NCBI GenBank assembly: GCA_018829445.1
Contig: JAHJTV010000103.1
Span: 107,428 to 171,427 of the forward strand
Source of the DNA: a bacterium
GTDB taxonomy: Bacteria > SAR324 > XYD2-FULL-50-16
Direction: 5' to 3'
Length of the DNA stretch: 64,000 nt
Under the pieces are notes generated by a model. That model searched no databases. It was not told the origin of the DNA and worked only from the letters and a program-made list of their open reading frames with translations. This document shows positions 46,539 to 54,301 of this stretch, one piece after another (position 1 is the stretch's first letter; each line of letters opens with the position of its first letter). Both the position numbers and the translations under genes were made by a program.

Positions 46539-47176
46539 ACCTTACCTCCTTTGATGTTCGAGACAAGTCTTATGGCCTCACCGGCATTTATGCCCATCCC
46601 GTCCGCATTGACTTCTTTCCAGAGAGTGTCGTCAAAATTGAAAGGGGCACCTCCGACAAATATTTTAACTTTAACCTTTGCCTGTTTAAGGTCTTTACTC
46701 ACCTGAGCAACCTTCAAAGCCGAAGGCAGCATTAATGCAGATATCAGTAGAATCTCGATCCTATCCTCTTTCACCCTGCCAATCAGTTCCTCTGCACTCC
46801 GCCGTCCGTAATCAATCAAATCAAACTGATTGGCTCTCAATGTCGAATACACAATCCGCTTTCCCAACAAATGAAAGTCGTCCAAAACCGCTATCGCCAT
46901 TCTGGGGGATTGTTTCAATACTGTTTCAGTTGGAGGAATCATTGAGTTGATTAAATCTTCACAGATTTTCCCGCTCATGTAGACCTGGGATAAAGCAGCT
47001 TTTCCTTTCACCCAATCATCCCCGATTCGTTCCAATGCCGAAGATATGAGCAATTCTGCAGCTATAGAAGGAAGGGTATCACTACAGGATTCCATAAAAA
47101 TCTTTTCCGCTTCCAGGCGATCAATCGCTCTGAGTGCTTTCTCAAACCTGAATGAGGCATCCATCTTGTTTATCAT
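46535..47176 (-). CDS. Corrinoid (B12-binding) methyltransferase protein
   Basis: 213 residues from the ATG at 47176 (AGGA eight bases before). It is the two-domain corrinoid protein layout: a helical N-terminal domain (about 5-88) and a Rossmann-like B12 domain (about 90-213). The cobalt-ligand motif DxHxxG is present as DFHLLG with H102. The later GGAPF and ADGMGINAGEAI are the usual nucleotide-tail contacts. Such proteins carry a methyl group on cobalt between a substrate-specific methyltransferase and an acceptor. No substrate-specific partner (MttB-like or MtaB-like) is in the window. It is the first gene of the minus-strand three-gene operon. Confidence 0.88.
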   Translation of the reverse strand: MINKMDASFRFEKALRAIDRLEAEKIFMESCSDTLPSIAAELLISSALERIGDDWVKGKAALSQVYMSGKICEDLINSMIPPTETVLKQSPRMAIAVLDDFHLLGKRIVYSTLRANQFDLIDYGRRSAEELIGRVKEDRIEILLISALMLPSALKVAQVSKDLKQAKVKVKIFVGGAPFNFDDTLWKEVNADGMGINAGEAIRLVSNIKGGKV

Positions 47177-47388
47177 CTTATAGATCCTAAAAAGAAAACT
47201 ACCGTCAATAAACCGATCCGGTTTCAGCATTAAACTGACAAGTCAAAAAATCAAATGCGACTGAGTATTTTTTGTGTTATTTTATCACGCTTATACACGC
47301 AAAGAAAGAATAGAAATGTACAGCAATGTCCGGTTAGGTTATTGCAACAATAACGAGAAACGGCTTTCAAAATAATGGAATGTACAAA

Positions 47389-47529
47389 GACGCCATTACT
47401 TTAACTTTTGCTATTATTTGTTTAGAAAAAGTAGGATGGGCTACTCGTTGCCCATCAATAGAAAGCAATGTTGGGCAACAAGTAGCCCAACCTACGAGCA
47501 GATGCAAATTTCTAACCGGACAATGCTGA
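47389..47529. repeat. 140-bp palindromic element, copy A (inverted copy at right edge)
   Basis: Near-identical in reverse orientation to 63861-64000, with a few substitutions and one short indel near 47402-47412. The core is a long hairpin: 24-base arms at 47431-47454 (GTAGGATGGGCTACTCGTTG...) and 47472-47495 pair with two mismatches. It has no coding capacity of its own (a 67-codon frame there is a by-product) and looks like a MITE. Confidence 0.8.
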
Positions 47530-47540
47530 GAAATATAGTA

Positions 47541-47682
47541 ACTATTCAGCACATGGAATATCAATAGCACGTTATTCCCAGGAAGGTGGAGATCTCAGTG
47601 AATAAACACTTTATTCCATATTTGCATAAGAATCCGGCCTGCGCGGGAATGACGGTGAGTATCAGGGTTTTGGCTGAATAGT
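47541..47682. repeat. Inverted 10-bp arms around part of a CGTCATTCCCGC-type repeat
   Basis: ACTATTCAGC (47541-47550) and GCTGAATAGT (47673-47682) are exact complements enclosing 122 bases, including GCGGGAATGACG (47643-47654). The whole 47177-47800 gap, 624 bases, contains no gene beyond this and the 140-bp element. Confidence 0.45.
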
Positions 47683-47800
47683 TTCGAAATATAAAGTATT
47701 ATAAAGGGCAAAAAAGATGTGACTATTAACTTGAAAAATGCTCAGTATAAAATTAGACTAAGGGCATGAACTAAGTCCAATATTAAAAAAGGTTTCAAAT

Positions 47801-48025
47801 ATGAAAACAGTCAATGTTCATGAAGCAAAAACCCATTTTTCTAAACTTTTGGCGAGGGTTCATGATGGTGAAGAAATTGTTATTTCCAAAGCCGGAGTTC
47901 CTTGGGCAAAGCTGACGCCTTATATAGAAAATAAGAAAAGGACCCCCGGGATAGCGGAAGGGAAGGTAACTGAGGCGTTTTTCGATCCTTTACCTGAGAG
48001 TGAACTGGAAAAATGGGAGAGATAA
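47801..48025 (+). CDS. Phd/YefM-type antitoxin
   Basis: 74 residues. The N-terminal part MKTVNVHEAKTHFSKLLARV is the classical Phd/YefM DNA-binding start, followed by GEEIVISKAGVPWAKLTP. The C-terminal tail (about 48-74, acidic) should wrap the toxin. It forms an operon with the PIN toxin gene 4 bases downstream, and the pair would repress its own promoter. Length and order are standard. Confidence 0.9.
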   Translation: MKTVNVHEAKTHFSKLLARVHDGEEIVISKAGVPWAKLTPYIENKKRTPGIAEGKVTEAFFDPLPESELEKWER

Positions 48026-48029
48026 GCCA

Positions 48030-48410
48030 ATGTTATTGGACACCCATGTTTTTTTATGGTGGTTATTTAACGATCCTAAACTTTCTGATAAAGTCCGAGA
48101 TATTCTACAGGATTTTGATAATTCCATTTTTGTGAGTTCTGTCTCCGTTTGGGAAATAACAACCAAGTATCGTTTAGGAAAGCTTCCCGCCGCATCATCC
48201 GTTGCTGAAAATGTTCCTTATTGGATAATAAAAGCCGGATTCAAACCATTGGCAATTACCCCTGAACACGCTCAATTATCAGGCAATTGGGATGTCAATC
48301 ATCGAGATCCTTTTGATCGAATGCTGGCCGCTCAATCCAAACTTGAAGATTTATACCTAATCAGTTTTGATAAGATTTTTTCTGTTTTCCCCATCAAGAC
48401 AATCTGTTGA
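48030..48410 (+). CDS. VapC-like PIN-domain toxin
   Basis: 126 residues from the ATG at 48030; a longer frame from a GTG at 48000 overlaps the antitoxin gene. PIN-domain acidic residues are D4 in LLDTH, E42 in WEIT, D93 and D96 in RDPFDRML and D114 in SFDKIF. PIN toxins of this type cut RNA, often initiator tRNA or rRNA. All catalytic residues are kept, so the toxin is probably active when released from the Phd-like antitoxin. Confidence 0.9.
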   Translation: MLLDTHVFLWWLFNDPKLSDKVRDILQDFDNSIFVSSVSVWEITTKYRLGKLPAASSVAENVPYWIIKAGFKPLAITPEHAQLSGNWDVNHRDPFDRMLAAQSKLEDLYLISFDKIFSVFPIKTIC

Positions 48411-48565
48411 ATGCGATGTCAGGTAAAATTTGCTCTTCTTATCAACGGTTAACAGGAGCATATTAAATAGTGCAGTTTTTTTAATTGCAGTGGAAAACTT
48501 CCTTGGACTATTGAAGGAAGAATCATCAGACAGATAACTCCTCTTAATCAGGCGACCTCTGTTTC
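48411..48565. other. Short intergenic stretch after the toxin gene
   Basis: 155 bases with a 7-bp hairpin (CTTCCTT at 48498-48504, AAGGAAG at 48514-48520) that might stop toxin transcription. Nothing else is visible. Confidence 0.3.
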
Positions 48566-48868
48566 CTACCCCATCAGTTCAAAGAGAAAATCGGGTGTGA
48601 TTTCTCCGTTCCTGACGCCATCCCTGGTTTCCTTCAGCATTTCGAGGATATGGTCCACAGATTCATCATCCACATCGGCTCTGTAATCCGGACCCAAAGG
48701 AATTCTCTTCAGGTTGATGCCGGCAAACCGGCACCATTTGCTAAAAGCTGTGTGGGCGGAATACGGGGCGACTATCTCGGGCTCCGTGATTTCAGGTTTA
48801 AAAATCCGTGCCCATTCCCGAGCTGCATTCAGAGCACAATAGATACTTTCTGTTCCCCCACTAGTACC
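48566..48868 (-). pseudogene. Remnant of a PLP-dependent decarboxylase (S1P-lyase/GadB-like)
   Basis: No start codon, but about 100 in-frame minus-strand codons read GTSGGTESIYCALNAAREWA, then PEIVAPYSAHTAFSKWCRFAG, RADVDDESVDHILEML and a C-terminus ending at a TAG (48566-48568). The TSGGTESI motif and the PYSAHTAFSKWC stretch are characteristic of group II decarboxylases of the sphingosine-phosphate-lyase type. The PLP-lysine half is missing and what looks like a C-terminus follows directly, so there is an internal deletion as well as loss of the 5' end. It overlaps the last bases of rsgA on the same strand, so rsgA lies immediately beside the scar. Confidence 0.65.
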
Positions 48869-49949
48869 TCGATTTTTTAAAATTTTTCTGCATGATCTTT
48901 ATTTTTTTCCATTTTTCCTTTTCGATCCTGTTTGAGCTTTTGACCTGTCTTTCAGAATCATAGTGCAATTCTTTTTTGAGTTTCTGGTAATTTTGCAGTC
49001 GGCCGGAGTCGATATGACCGTCTTCAATCGCTTCCTGCACTGCACATCCCGGTTCGAAGGTATGGCTGCAATTTGAAAACCTGCAATTTAATGCCAGACG
49101 TTCCACATCATCAAAGGCTGCACCAAATCCCTCCTCACTGTCAAACAGTTGAATCTCCCGCACCCCGGGATTGTCTACAATCATGCCGCCATCGGGCAGA
49201 TAAATCAGCTCCCTGCTGGTAGTGGTATGAGTTCCCTTGCCAACATGTTTGCTGATGGTCCGCACCTTTTGTCTTTCAGCACCAATCAAAGCATTGATTA
49301 TGGTGGATTTACCAACTCCGGAAGATCCCAACAGGGTTGCGGTGTAACCGGGCAGCAGGTAGTTTTTGATTGAATCCACTCCTCCCGGTTCATGAGCGCT
49401 TATGAGATGAACAGGTACTCCTAGGGCAATCGATTCAACCTGCACTCGCTTTTCTTCGGGATTGGGGCACAGATCAGATTTGTTCAGGATAATAACCGGC
49501 ATTGCCTGACTGTTATAGACCAGAGTCAAATAACGTTCAATTCTCCTGAGATTAAAATCCCTGTCCAGTCCTGAAACGATAAAGACGGTATCAATGTTGG
49601 CCGCCATAACCTGTTCGTCCAACACCGGACCGTTCTTTAAATTCGCAGTTCCGGAAGCTGCACGTGAGACAGCATTCTGTCGGTTAAGGAGGGTTTGAAT
49701 AATTGCATATTCATCTCCCGGCTGCCACTTGTAAATCACCCAATCCCCAACCACGGGAAAATCACTTCTCCCTTTGGCCTTATGACTGAATGATCCGGAT
49801 ACCTTGGCAGCATACTCTCCGTCGGTTCCACAAATCCAAAAACTGTTTTTTTGTACATTGATAATCCTGCCAACTGATTGATTGCCAGGTTGACCGTCTT
49901 GAAACTGGTCTTTAAAAAAAGAGTTCCAACCCAAGTCTGTTAGATTCAT
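48861..49949 (-). CDS. rsgA: Ribosome small-subunit-dependent GTPase A
   Basis: 362 residues, somewhat long for RsgA. It has an N-terminal OB-fold (about 25-105), then a circularly permuted GTPase with G4 NKSD (156-159) before G1 GSSGVGKST (208-216) and G3 DNPG (259-262). The zinc motif has C289, C294, H296 and C302. It helps late 30S subunit maturation. The last 40 residues are very lysine-rich and the stop codon falls inside the decarboxylase remnant, so the extreme C-terminus may have been altered by that rearrangement. It is alone on the minus strand. Confidence 0.95.
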   Translation of the reverse strand: MNLTDLGWNSFFKDQFQDGQPGNQSVGRIINVQKNSFWICGTDGEYAAKVSGSFSHKAKGRSDFPVVGDWVIYKWQPGDEYAIIQTLLNRQNAVSRAASGTANLKNGPVLDEQVMAANIDTVFIVSGLDRDFNLRRIERYLTLVYNSQAMPVIILNKSDLCPNPEEKRVQVESIALGVPVHLISAHEPGGVDSIKNYLLPGYTATLLGSSGVGKSTIINALIGAERQKVRTISKHVGKGTHTTTSRELIYLPDGGMIVDNPGVREIQLFDSEEGFGAAFDDVERLALNCRFSNCSHTFEPGCAVQEAIEDGHIDSGRLQNYQKLKKELHYDSERQVKSSNRIEKEKWKKIKIMQKNFKKSRY

Positions 49950-50163
49950 CTTTATTAACCCCTTGTAAAAACTGTTTATATTTTAATCACAGATCAGCAG
50001 CGCTTTGCCTGATGCATATCGAGAGCTGACAGACGTGATTTAATGTAAATTGTGAGTTTATTGATTAGACTGAAAGGAAGGTTAATACTTACAGGGGATT
50101 AGACTCGGATGGAGTCGGACGTTTCTATGCAGTAACGTGTAATGCCGGAAAACCAGATAGATT

Positions 50164-50226
50164 TTAGGTGAAACAATCCCCGTGAGTACTAACCTCTTCG
50201 ACTTGCTCCAGGGGTGCTTGAATCAT
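50164..50226 (-). CDS. Candidate 20-residue small protein behind a strong promoter
   Basis: The frame encodes MIQAPLEQVEEVSTHGDCFT. An AAAGGAGA sits five bases before the ATG (50231-50238 on the plus strand reads TCTCCTTT). A near-consensus sigma-70 promoter and a palindrome lie 53-80 bases upstream. No homologue is recognised. It could be a short regulatory peptide, the leader of a lost gene or a truncated gene start. The gene 215 bases downstream on the same strand is rsgA. Confidence 0.4.
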   Translation of the reverse strand: MIQAPLEQVEEVSTHGDCFT

Positions 50227-50259
50227 AAATTCTCCTTTGGGTGTGTTTGTAAAAAATGT

Positions 50260-50307
50260 TTAAATCCAAGTTATTTGTATAATAATTTGGATTTAATAAC
50301 CTGTCAA
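50260..50307 (-). promoter_or_regulatory. Near-consensus sigma-70 promoter with palindromic operator
   Basis: On the minus strand TTGACA (50307-50302) and TATTAT (50284-50279) are separated by 17 bases. Two perfect 10-base arms, TTAAATCCAA (50260-50269) and TTGGATTTAA (50287-50296), flank the -10 box with a 17-base spacer, a typical repressor operator layout. It drives the 20-codon frame at 50226 and possibly rsgA. Confidence 0.6.
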
Positions 50308-50409
50308 TTATTTCCGTGGGCATAACAGAGCAAATTTGTATTAACGCTCAAAAGAACATTTTTTGACGGGTTGAAGATGAGAATCTGCCACTGTCATGCC
50401 GGACTCGAT

Positions 50410-50520
50410 CCCATAAGCGCTTAAACAAACACATTTTGCCAAGAACAGGGAATATGGTAGGGCAGAGTTACATCCCCGCCAGAAGCTACTCAAAAGCGGC
50501 CACGTAACGCCTCCTACAAT
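50410..50520. repeat. GGCGG-type palindromic repeat copy
   Basis: Contains CCCATAAGCGCTTA, ACATTTTGCCAAGAACAGGG, GGTAGGGCAGAGTTACATCC, and AAAAGCGGCCACGTAACGCC, the same order of modules as the copies at 58.4-58.9 and 63.3-63.6 kb. The rest of 49950-50634 holds the promoter and small frame listed separately and no larger gene. Confidence 0.7.
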
Positions 50521-50634
50521 TCATCAATGCTAACACTGATGTGGGAAAAAGTCCGGTTACACCCTCGCCCATTATGAACAGAGAATGGTTTTTTCTAAAA
50601 AGGCAAATCTGGTTTCTGAATAGGTTGTATGCCA

Positions 50635-50832
50635 CTAATTATAATGGAGTTTCATGGTCTTTGCTCCCTCTGAAAAGGCAATATTAGAGACCGAACGTTC
50701 AGTCAGTTTTAACGAATCAGTGATATCGGTCAATGACATCCCATGAGCAAAAACTAAAATAGAATGAAAGACTGAGCGCTCGATCACACCAAATTGATCG
50801 AAAAGATTTGCATAATATTTCAGTGAATTCAT
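50635..50832 (-). CDS. Small helix-turn-helix-like protein or fragment
   Basis: 65 residues. The middle, FAHGMSLTDITDSLKLTERS, reads like a helix-turn-helix as found in regulators or in transposase N-termini (IS1-like). No ribosome site beyond a weak CAAAAG and no partner gene. It may be the leftover start of an insertion-sequence protein in this repeat-rich gap. Low certainty. Confidence 0.35.
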   Translation of the reverse strand: MNSLKYYANLFDQFGVIERSVFHSILVFAHGMSLTDITDSLKLTERSVSNIAFSEGAKTMKLHYN

Positions 50833-51065
50833 CTTTTGAAGTTGCGATTTATTTTAAAAAGACAGAATGGAGTTTGCTTGATTAAATCTCCATTGATTTT
50901 ATTAACTTAAAAAATAAGAACTCCAGAGCTTCACACTCCTTTTTTCATATGTAACAGATTTTAGAGTTAGGTTGCCGGGTTAAATAAATCCGCAAGGGCT
51001 TTACAGAACTGACACATGGATAGTGGATGGGAATCTTGAGAAGATCAAAAACAAACAGGGATGCT

Positions 51066-51443
51066 ATGAAGGTTGCAATGAATTTTCAGAATATTGTAGG
51101 GGGAAACGGAGTAGTCATTAGTATGACTGGTATGCTTATTGTTTTTTGTGGGCTGTTTATAATAACTTTATTTATAGCTCTATTGCCCAGGATTCTGACA
51201 CTTGTAATTGATGATCAATTTGGTTGGAAAAAAAGAGCCCGAAGGTCAGTAACAAACGCGGGGCCAATTATTGAACCGGGAAAAGACGCTGAAACCGAAA
51301 ACGAAATCGCGGTGGCTATCGGCTTGGTTTTGCATCTGGAAAAAGAGAGATTGAATCAACTTACAACAGATGAAGGAAAGCGCGATTTTTGGGGAACTGC
51401 GGGGAAACTAAGTGCAACACCAAAGAGGAGACTATATGCGTAA
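51066..51443 (+). CDS. OadG/MmdD-like membrane subunit
   Basis: 125 residues from the ATG at 51066; an ATG at 51078 with GAAGG before it is equally good, and a longer frame from 51027 is less likely. One membrane helix (about 18-42, GMLIVFCGLFIITLFIALL) is followed by a charged, acidic-then-basic cytoplasmic tail. This is the layout of the small gamma/delta subunit that anchors biotin-dependent Na+-pumping decarboxylases. The biotin-carrier gene overlaps it by 8 bases. The large membrane subunit of such pumps is not in the window. Confidence 0.6.
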   Translation: MKVAMNFQNIVGGNGVVISMTGMLIVFCGLFIITLFIALLPRILTLVIDDQFGWKKRARRSVTNAGPIIEPGKDAETENEIAVAIGLVLHLEKERLNQLTTDEGKRDFWGTAGKLSATPKRRLYA

Positions 51444-51915
51444 GTATGATTTAAAAATTAATAACAAACCGTATAGTGTTCTGGTAAAGAAGTTTTCAGC
51501 AGACCTGGCGGAGATGGAAGTAAACGGAAAAACCTACTCAATCGATTTTAATGAATCGATTGATCACCCATCTTTGAATAATCGAAATGATAATGCAAAG
51601 TCATTGCAATCGAAACCAGCAGTCAAACTTGTCAACAAACCTGCAGTCAAGCCTTCAACGACAAAACCGCAGAGTCCGGTCGCCCAGCCAATTGAGATAG
51701 GAGATAAGGCGATATTAGCGCCAATCCCGGGGGCGATAACCGAGATTAAGGTGAATGTAAAAGATTCGATTAAAAAGGGACAAGTGGTGATGAGAATGGA
51801 AGCGATGAAAATGGAGAATGAGATTTTTTCCAATAGCGAGGGAATCGTTGAGGCAATTGACGTTTCCGTTGGGGATGCGGTGAGCCAGGGGCAGTGCCTC
51901 CTGAGAATCAGCTGA
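51436..51915 (+). CDS. Biotin carboxyl carrier protein
   Basis: 159 residues from the ATG at 51436 with GAGGAG before it. An N-terminal 45-residue domain is followed by a Lys/Pro/Ala-rich linker (about 52-85) and the biotinyl domain (about 88-159) with K125 in MEAMKMEN, the biotin attachment site. It is the separate carrier type used with carboxyltransferase subunits of decarboxylases and some acyl-CoA carboxylases. The carboxyltransferase gene is 2.4 kb downstream on the same strand. Confidence 0.92.
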   Translation: MRKYDLKINNKPYSVLVKKFSADLAEMEVNGKTYSIDFNESIDHPSLNNRNDNAKSLQSKPAVKLVNKPAVKPSTTKPQSPVAQPIEIGDKAILAPIPGAITEIKVNVKDSIKKGQVVMRMEAMKMENEIFSNSEGIVEAIDVSVGDAVSQGQCLLRIS

Positions 51916-52250
51916 AAAAAGCGGAGTTCTGGAACGACCAGCCAACGCAACCCGATGCGCTAAATATCGATGTTTTCACCGTTTTTTGATTCTTCGATCA
52001 AAACTACAGTTGTCTCTGTAGTATTCAATTTAGTCTGCATCTCTAGATAGCCGGTCAGAAGTAAAACCCCGACAATTTCTTTTTTGATTTAGCATTGCGT
52101 CAGGCATTACTGTATGTTCTCTACCTTCACTACCGGGTGGTTTGGGAAGGGAAGTTGAGGGAGAATGAACCGGGAATTGCTCAGCGCAACATCTGCTTTT
52201 CACCATGAAACTTTATGGTTGTTTTTACTTAACAATAAAAGGAGGAACCG
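51916..52250. other. Intergenic region before the acyl-CoA dehydrogenase gene
   Basis: 335 bases with no gene. TTTTGAT (51984-51990) and ATCAAAA (51997-52003) form a small hairpin around TCTTCG, possibly a weak terminator after the biotin-carrier gene. A promoter for the downstream operon is expected here but not clear. Confidence 0.4.
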
Positions 52251-53399
52251 TTGAATTTTGATCTTACAACAGAACAGGAGATGATCCGCAAGGAAGTTAG
52301 GCGATTTGCCGAGAAAGAAATCGCGCCCGTTGCGCTGGAGTTGGATGAAAAGGAGGAGTTTTCCAATGAGCTAACCCTTAAGATGGGTGAGATCGGTCTT
52401 TTCGGCATGTTTGTATCGGAGGAATATGGCGGCCAGGGACTGGACTATCTCTCCTATATAATCGGTGTTGAAGAAGTTGCCAGGGTAGACGGATCACAGG
52501 CAGCAACTGTAGCAGCCGGCAATTCACTGGGTATCGGCCCGATTTATTATTTTGGAACTGAGGAACAGAAAAGAAAATATTTGCCCAAGTTGTGTTCCGG
52601 AGAGGGTTTGTGGGGGTTTGGGCTGACAGAGCCAACGGCCGGTTCAGATGCCGGAGGCAGCACAACCACTGCCGTTCAGGATGGTGATGATTGGGTTATA
52701 AACGGTTCTAAAATATTTATCACCAATGCCTCATGCGATCTTTCAATGGGCGTGACTGTCCAGGCCATCACCGGCAAAAAAGACAATGGCAGACCCATTT
52801 ACACCTGCTTTCTCGTTGAAAACGGAACTCCCGGGTATAAGACCGTTCCCATGCATGGTAAAATGATGTGGCGTTCATCCAACACATCTGAACTGTATTT
52901 CGACAATGTGAGGGTTAAGAAAGAAAACATACTGGGAAAAACCGGAGACGGGTTTCATCAAATGTTGCAGACCCTGGACGGTGGAAGGCTTTCTATTGGT
53001 GCCATGGGTCTGGGTGGTGCACAAGGCGCGTATGAGCTTGCCCTGAAATATGCCAAAAAGCGGGAACAGTTTGGGCAACCGATCTCGAAGTTCCAGGCGA
53101 TTGCGTTTAAACTGGCCGATTGTGCCATGGAGATCGAATGTGGTCGAAATCTTCTTTACAAAGCATGCTGGTTAAGAAACGAAAAAAGACCGTTTGAAAA
53201 AGAAGCTGCCATGGGAAAACTGTACTGCTCGGAATTGATGGGCAGGGTTGCCAATCATGCAGTTCAGATTCACGGAGGTTACGGACTAATGAAGGATCAT
53301 CATGTGGAACGTTTTTACAGGGATCAGAAACTGCTGGATATCGGAGAAGGTACATCGGAGGTTCAACGAATCGTCATTTCGCGTTATATTGGCTGTTGA
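52251..53399 (+). CDS. Acyl-CoA dehydrogenase
   Basis: 382 residues, TTG start with GGAGGA six bases before. FAD enzyme that makes a 2,3-enoyl-CoA. WGFGLTEPTAGSDAGGS and FITNAS mark the flavin domain, and the C-terminal QIHGGYGLMKDHHVERFYRD is a family signature. The catalytic base is E366 in IGEGTSEVQR, the short/medium-chain position; isovaleryl-CoA dehydrogenases have an alanine or glycine there, so this is probably not a classical IVD despite the leucine-like neighbours. It begins a five-gene operon with an enoyl-CoA hydratase and carboxyltransferase. Confidence 0.93.
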   Translation: MNFDLTTEQEMIRKEVRRFAEKEIAPVALELDEKEEFSNELTLKMGEIGLFGMFVSEEYGGQGLDYLSYIIGVEEVARVDGSQAATVAAGNSLGIGPIYYFGTEEQKRKYLPKLCSGEGLWGFGLTEPTAGSDAGGSTTTAVQDGDDWVINGSKIFITNASCDLSMGVTVQAITGKKDNGRPIYTCFLVENGTPGYKTVPMHGKMMWRSSNTSELYFDNVRVKKENILGKTGDGFHQMLQTLDGGRLSIGAMGLGGAQGAYELALKYAKKREQFGQPISKFQAIAFKLADCAMEIECGRNLLYKACWLRNEKRPFEKEAAMGKLYCSELMGRVANHAVQIHGGYGLMKDHHVERFYRDQKLLDIGEGTSEVQRIVISRYIGC

Positions 53400-53517
53400 T
53401 AAGGATAGATTCCGATTTTCCGGATTAATGGCGAAAAAGTACAAAAAAATCAGCAAACCGGGAAGATTATTGGAATTTCCAACCGGGTAATACATCAAAC
53501 ATAACAAGGATAAAGTA

Positions 53518-54300
53518 ATGAGTGACGAGATTCTATTGACTGAAGAATCAGGCGGTATTGCAATTATCACTTTGAACCGTCCGGAAAGCATGAATGCATT
53601 TAACAGATTGATGCTGGCAGCGCTTAAGGAGCGGGTTGATAATCTATATTTCAGAAAAGATATCCGGGTGGTTATTATTACCGGAGCAGGAGAAAAGGCA
53701 TTCTGTGCCGGAGCTGACCTAAAAGAGCGGGCTCAGTTGGATGAAACCGATGTTAGAAAATTCATCTTTACCATCCGCAATCTTTTCAGTTCGTTGGAGG
53801 CACTAAGCAAACCGGTGATAGCAGCTGTCAATGGTGTTGCCTTGGGGGGAGGAACCGAGTTGGCGTTAGCTGCCGACATCCGCATCGCTTCTGCCAATGC
53901 GTCCCTGGGGTTAACCGAAACACGGTTGGCCATTATTCCGGGAGCCGGAGGAACCCAGCGACTGCCCCGATTGATCGGTGTGGGAAAAGCCAAGGAGTTG
54001 ATTTTTACAGGACGCCGGGTGAGCGCACAGGAAGCCTTGGAGATCGGCCTGGTAAACAAAACCTGCGAACAGGGACAGCTGATGGGGGAATGCAAAAAAA
54101 TGGCTGGTATGATTCTGGAAGCGGGTCCCATAGCTATTGAACAGGCTAAATATGCAATTAACGCTGGTATAGAAACCGATATTCATACCGGGTTGGGAAT
54201 AGAATCCAACGCTTACTGGTTGACCATACCAACAGAAGATAGACTGGAAGGGCTGAAAGCCTTCAGGGAAAAAAGAAAACCGGAATATAAAGGGAAATAA
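53518..54300 (+). CDS. Enoyl-CoA hydratase, AUH (methylglutaconyl-CoA hydratase)-like
   Basis: 260 residues. Both catalytic glutamates are present, in GGGTELALAADIRIAS and LGLTETRLAIIPGAGGTQRLP. The second stretch is very close to the pattern of AUH, which hydrates 3-methylglutaconyl-CoA in leucine breakdown, and of isohexenylglutaconyl-CoA hydratase in terpenoid breakdown. The carboxyltransferase gene starts two bases after the stop codon, which agrees with the hydratase acting on the product of that carboxylation. Confidence 0.88.
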   Translation: MSDEILLTEESGGIAIITLNRPESMNAFNRLMLAALKERVDNLYFRKDIRVVIITGAGEKAFCAGADLKERAQLDETDVRKFIFTIRNLFSSLEALSKPVIAAVNGVALGGGTELALAADIRIASANASLGLTETRLAIIPGAGGTQRLPRLIGVGKAKELIFTGRRVSAQEALEIGLVNKTCEQGQLMGECKKMAGMILEAGPIAIEQAKYAINAGIETDIHTGLGIESNAYWLTIPTEDRLEGLKAFREKRKPEYKGK

Positions 54301-54301
54301 T

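Noticed and set aside
47367..47570. 67-codon minus-strand open frame
   Set aside because: It is read through the 140-bp palindromic element and reflects the repeat, not a protein.
52251..53399. Isovaleryl-CoA dehydrogenase
   Set aside because: The base is at the IGEGTSE position (E366); isovaleryl-CoA dehydrogenases normally lack that glutamate.
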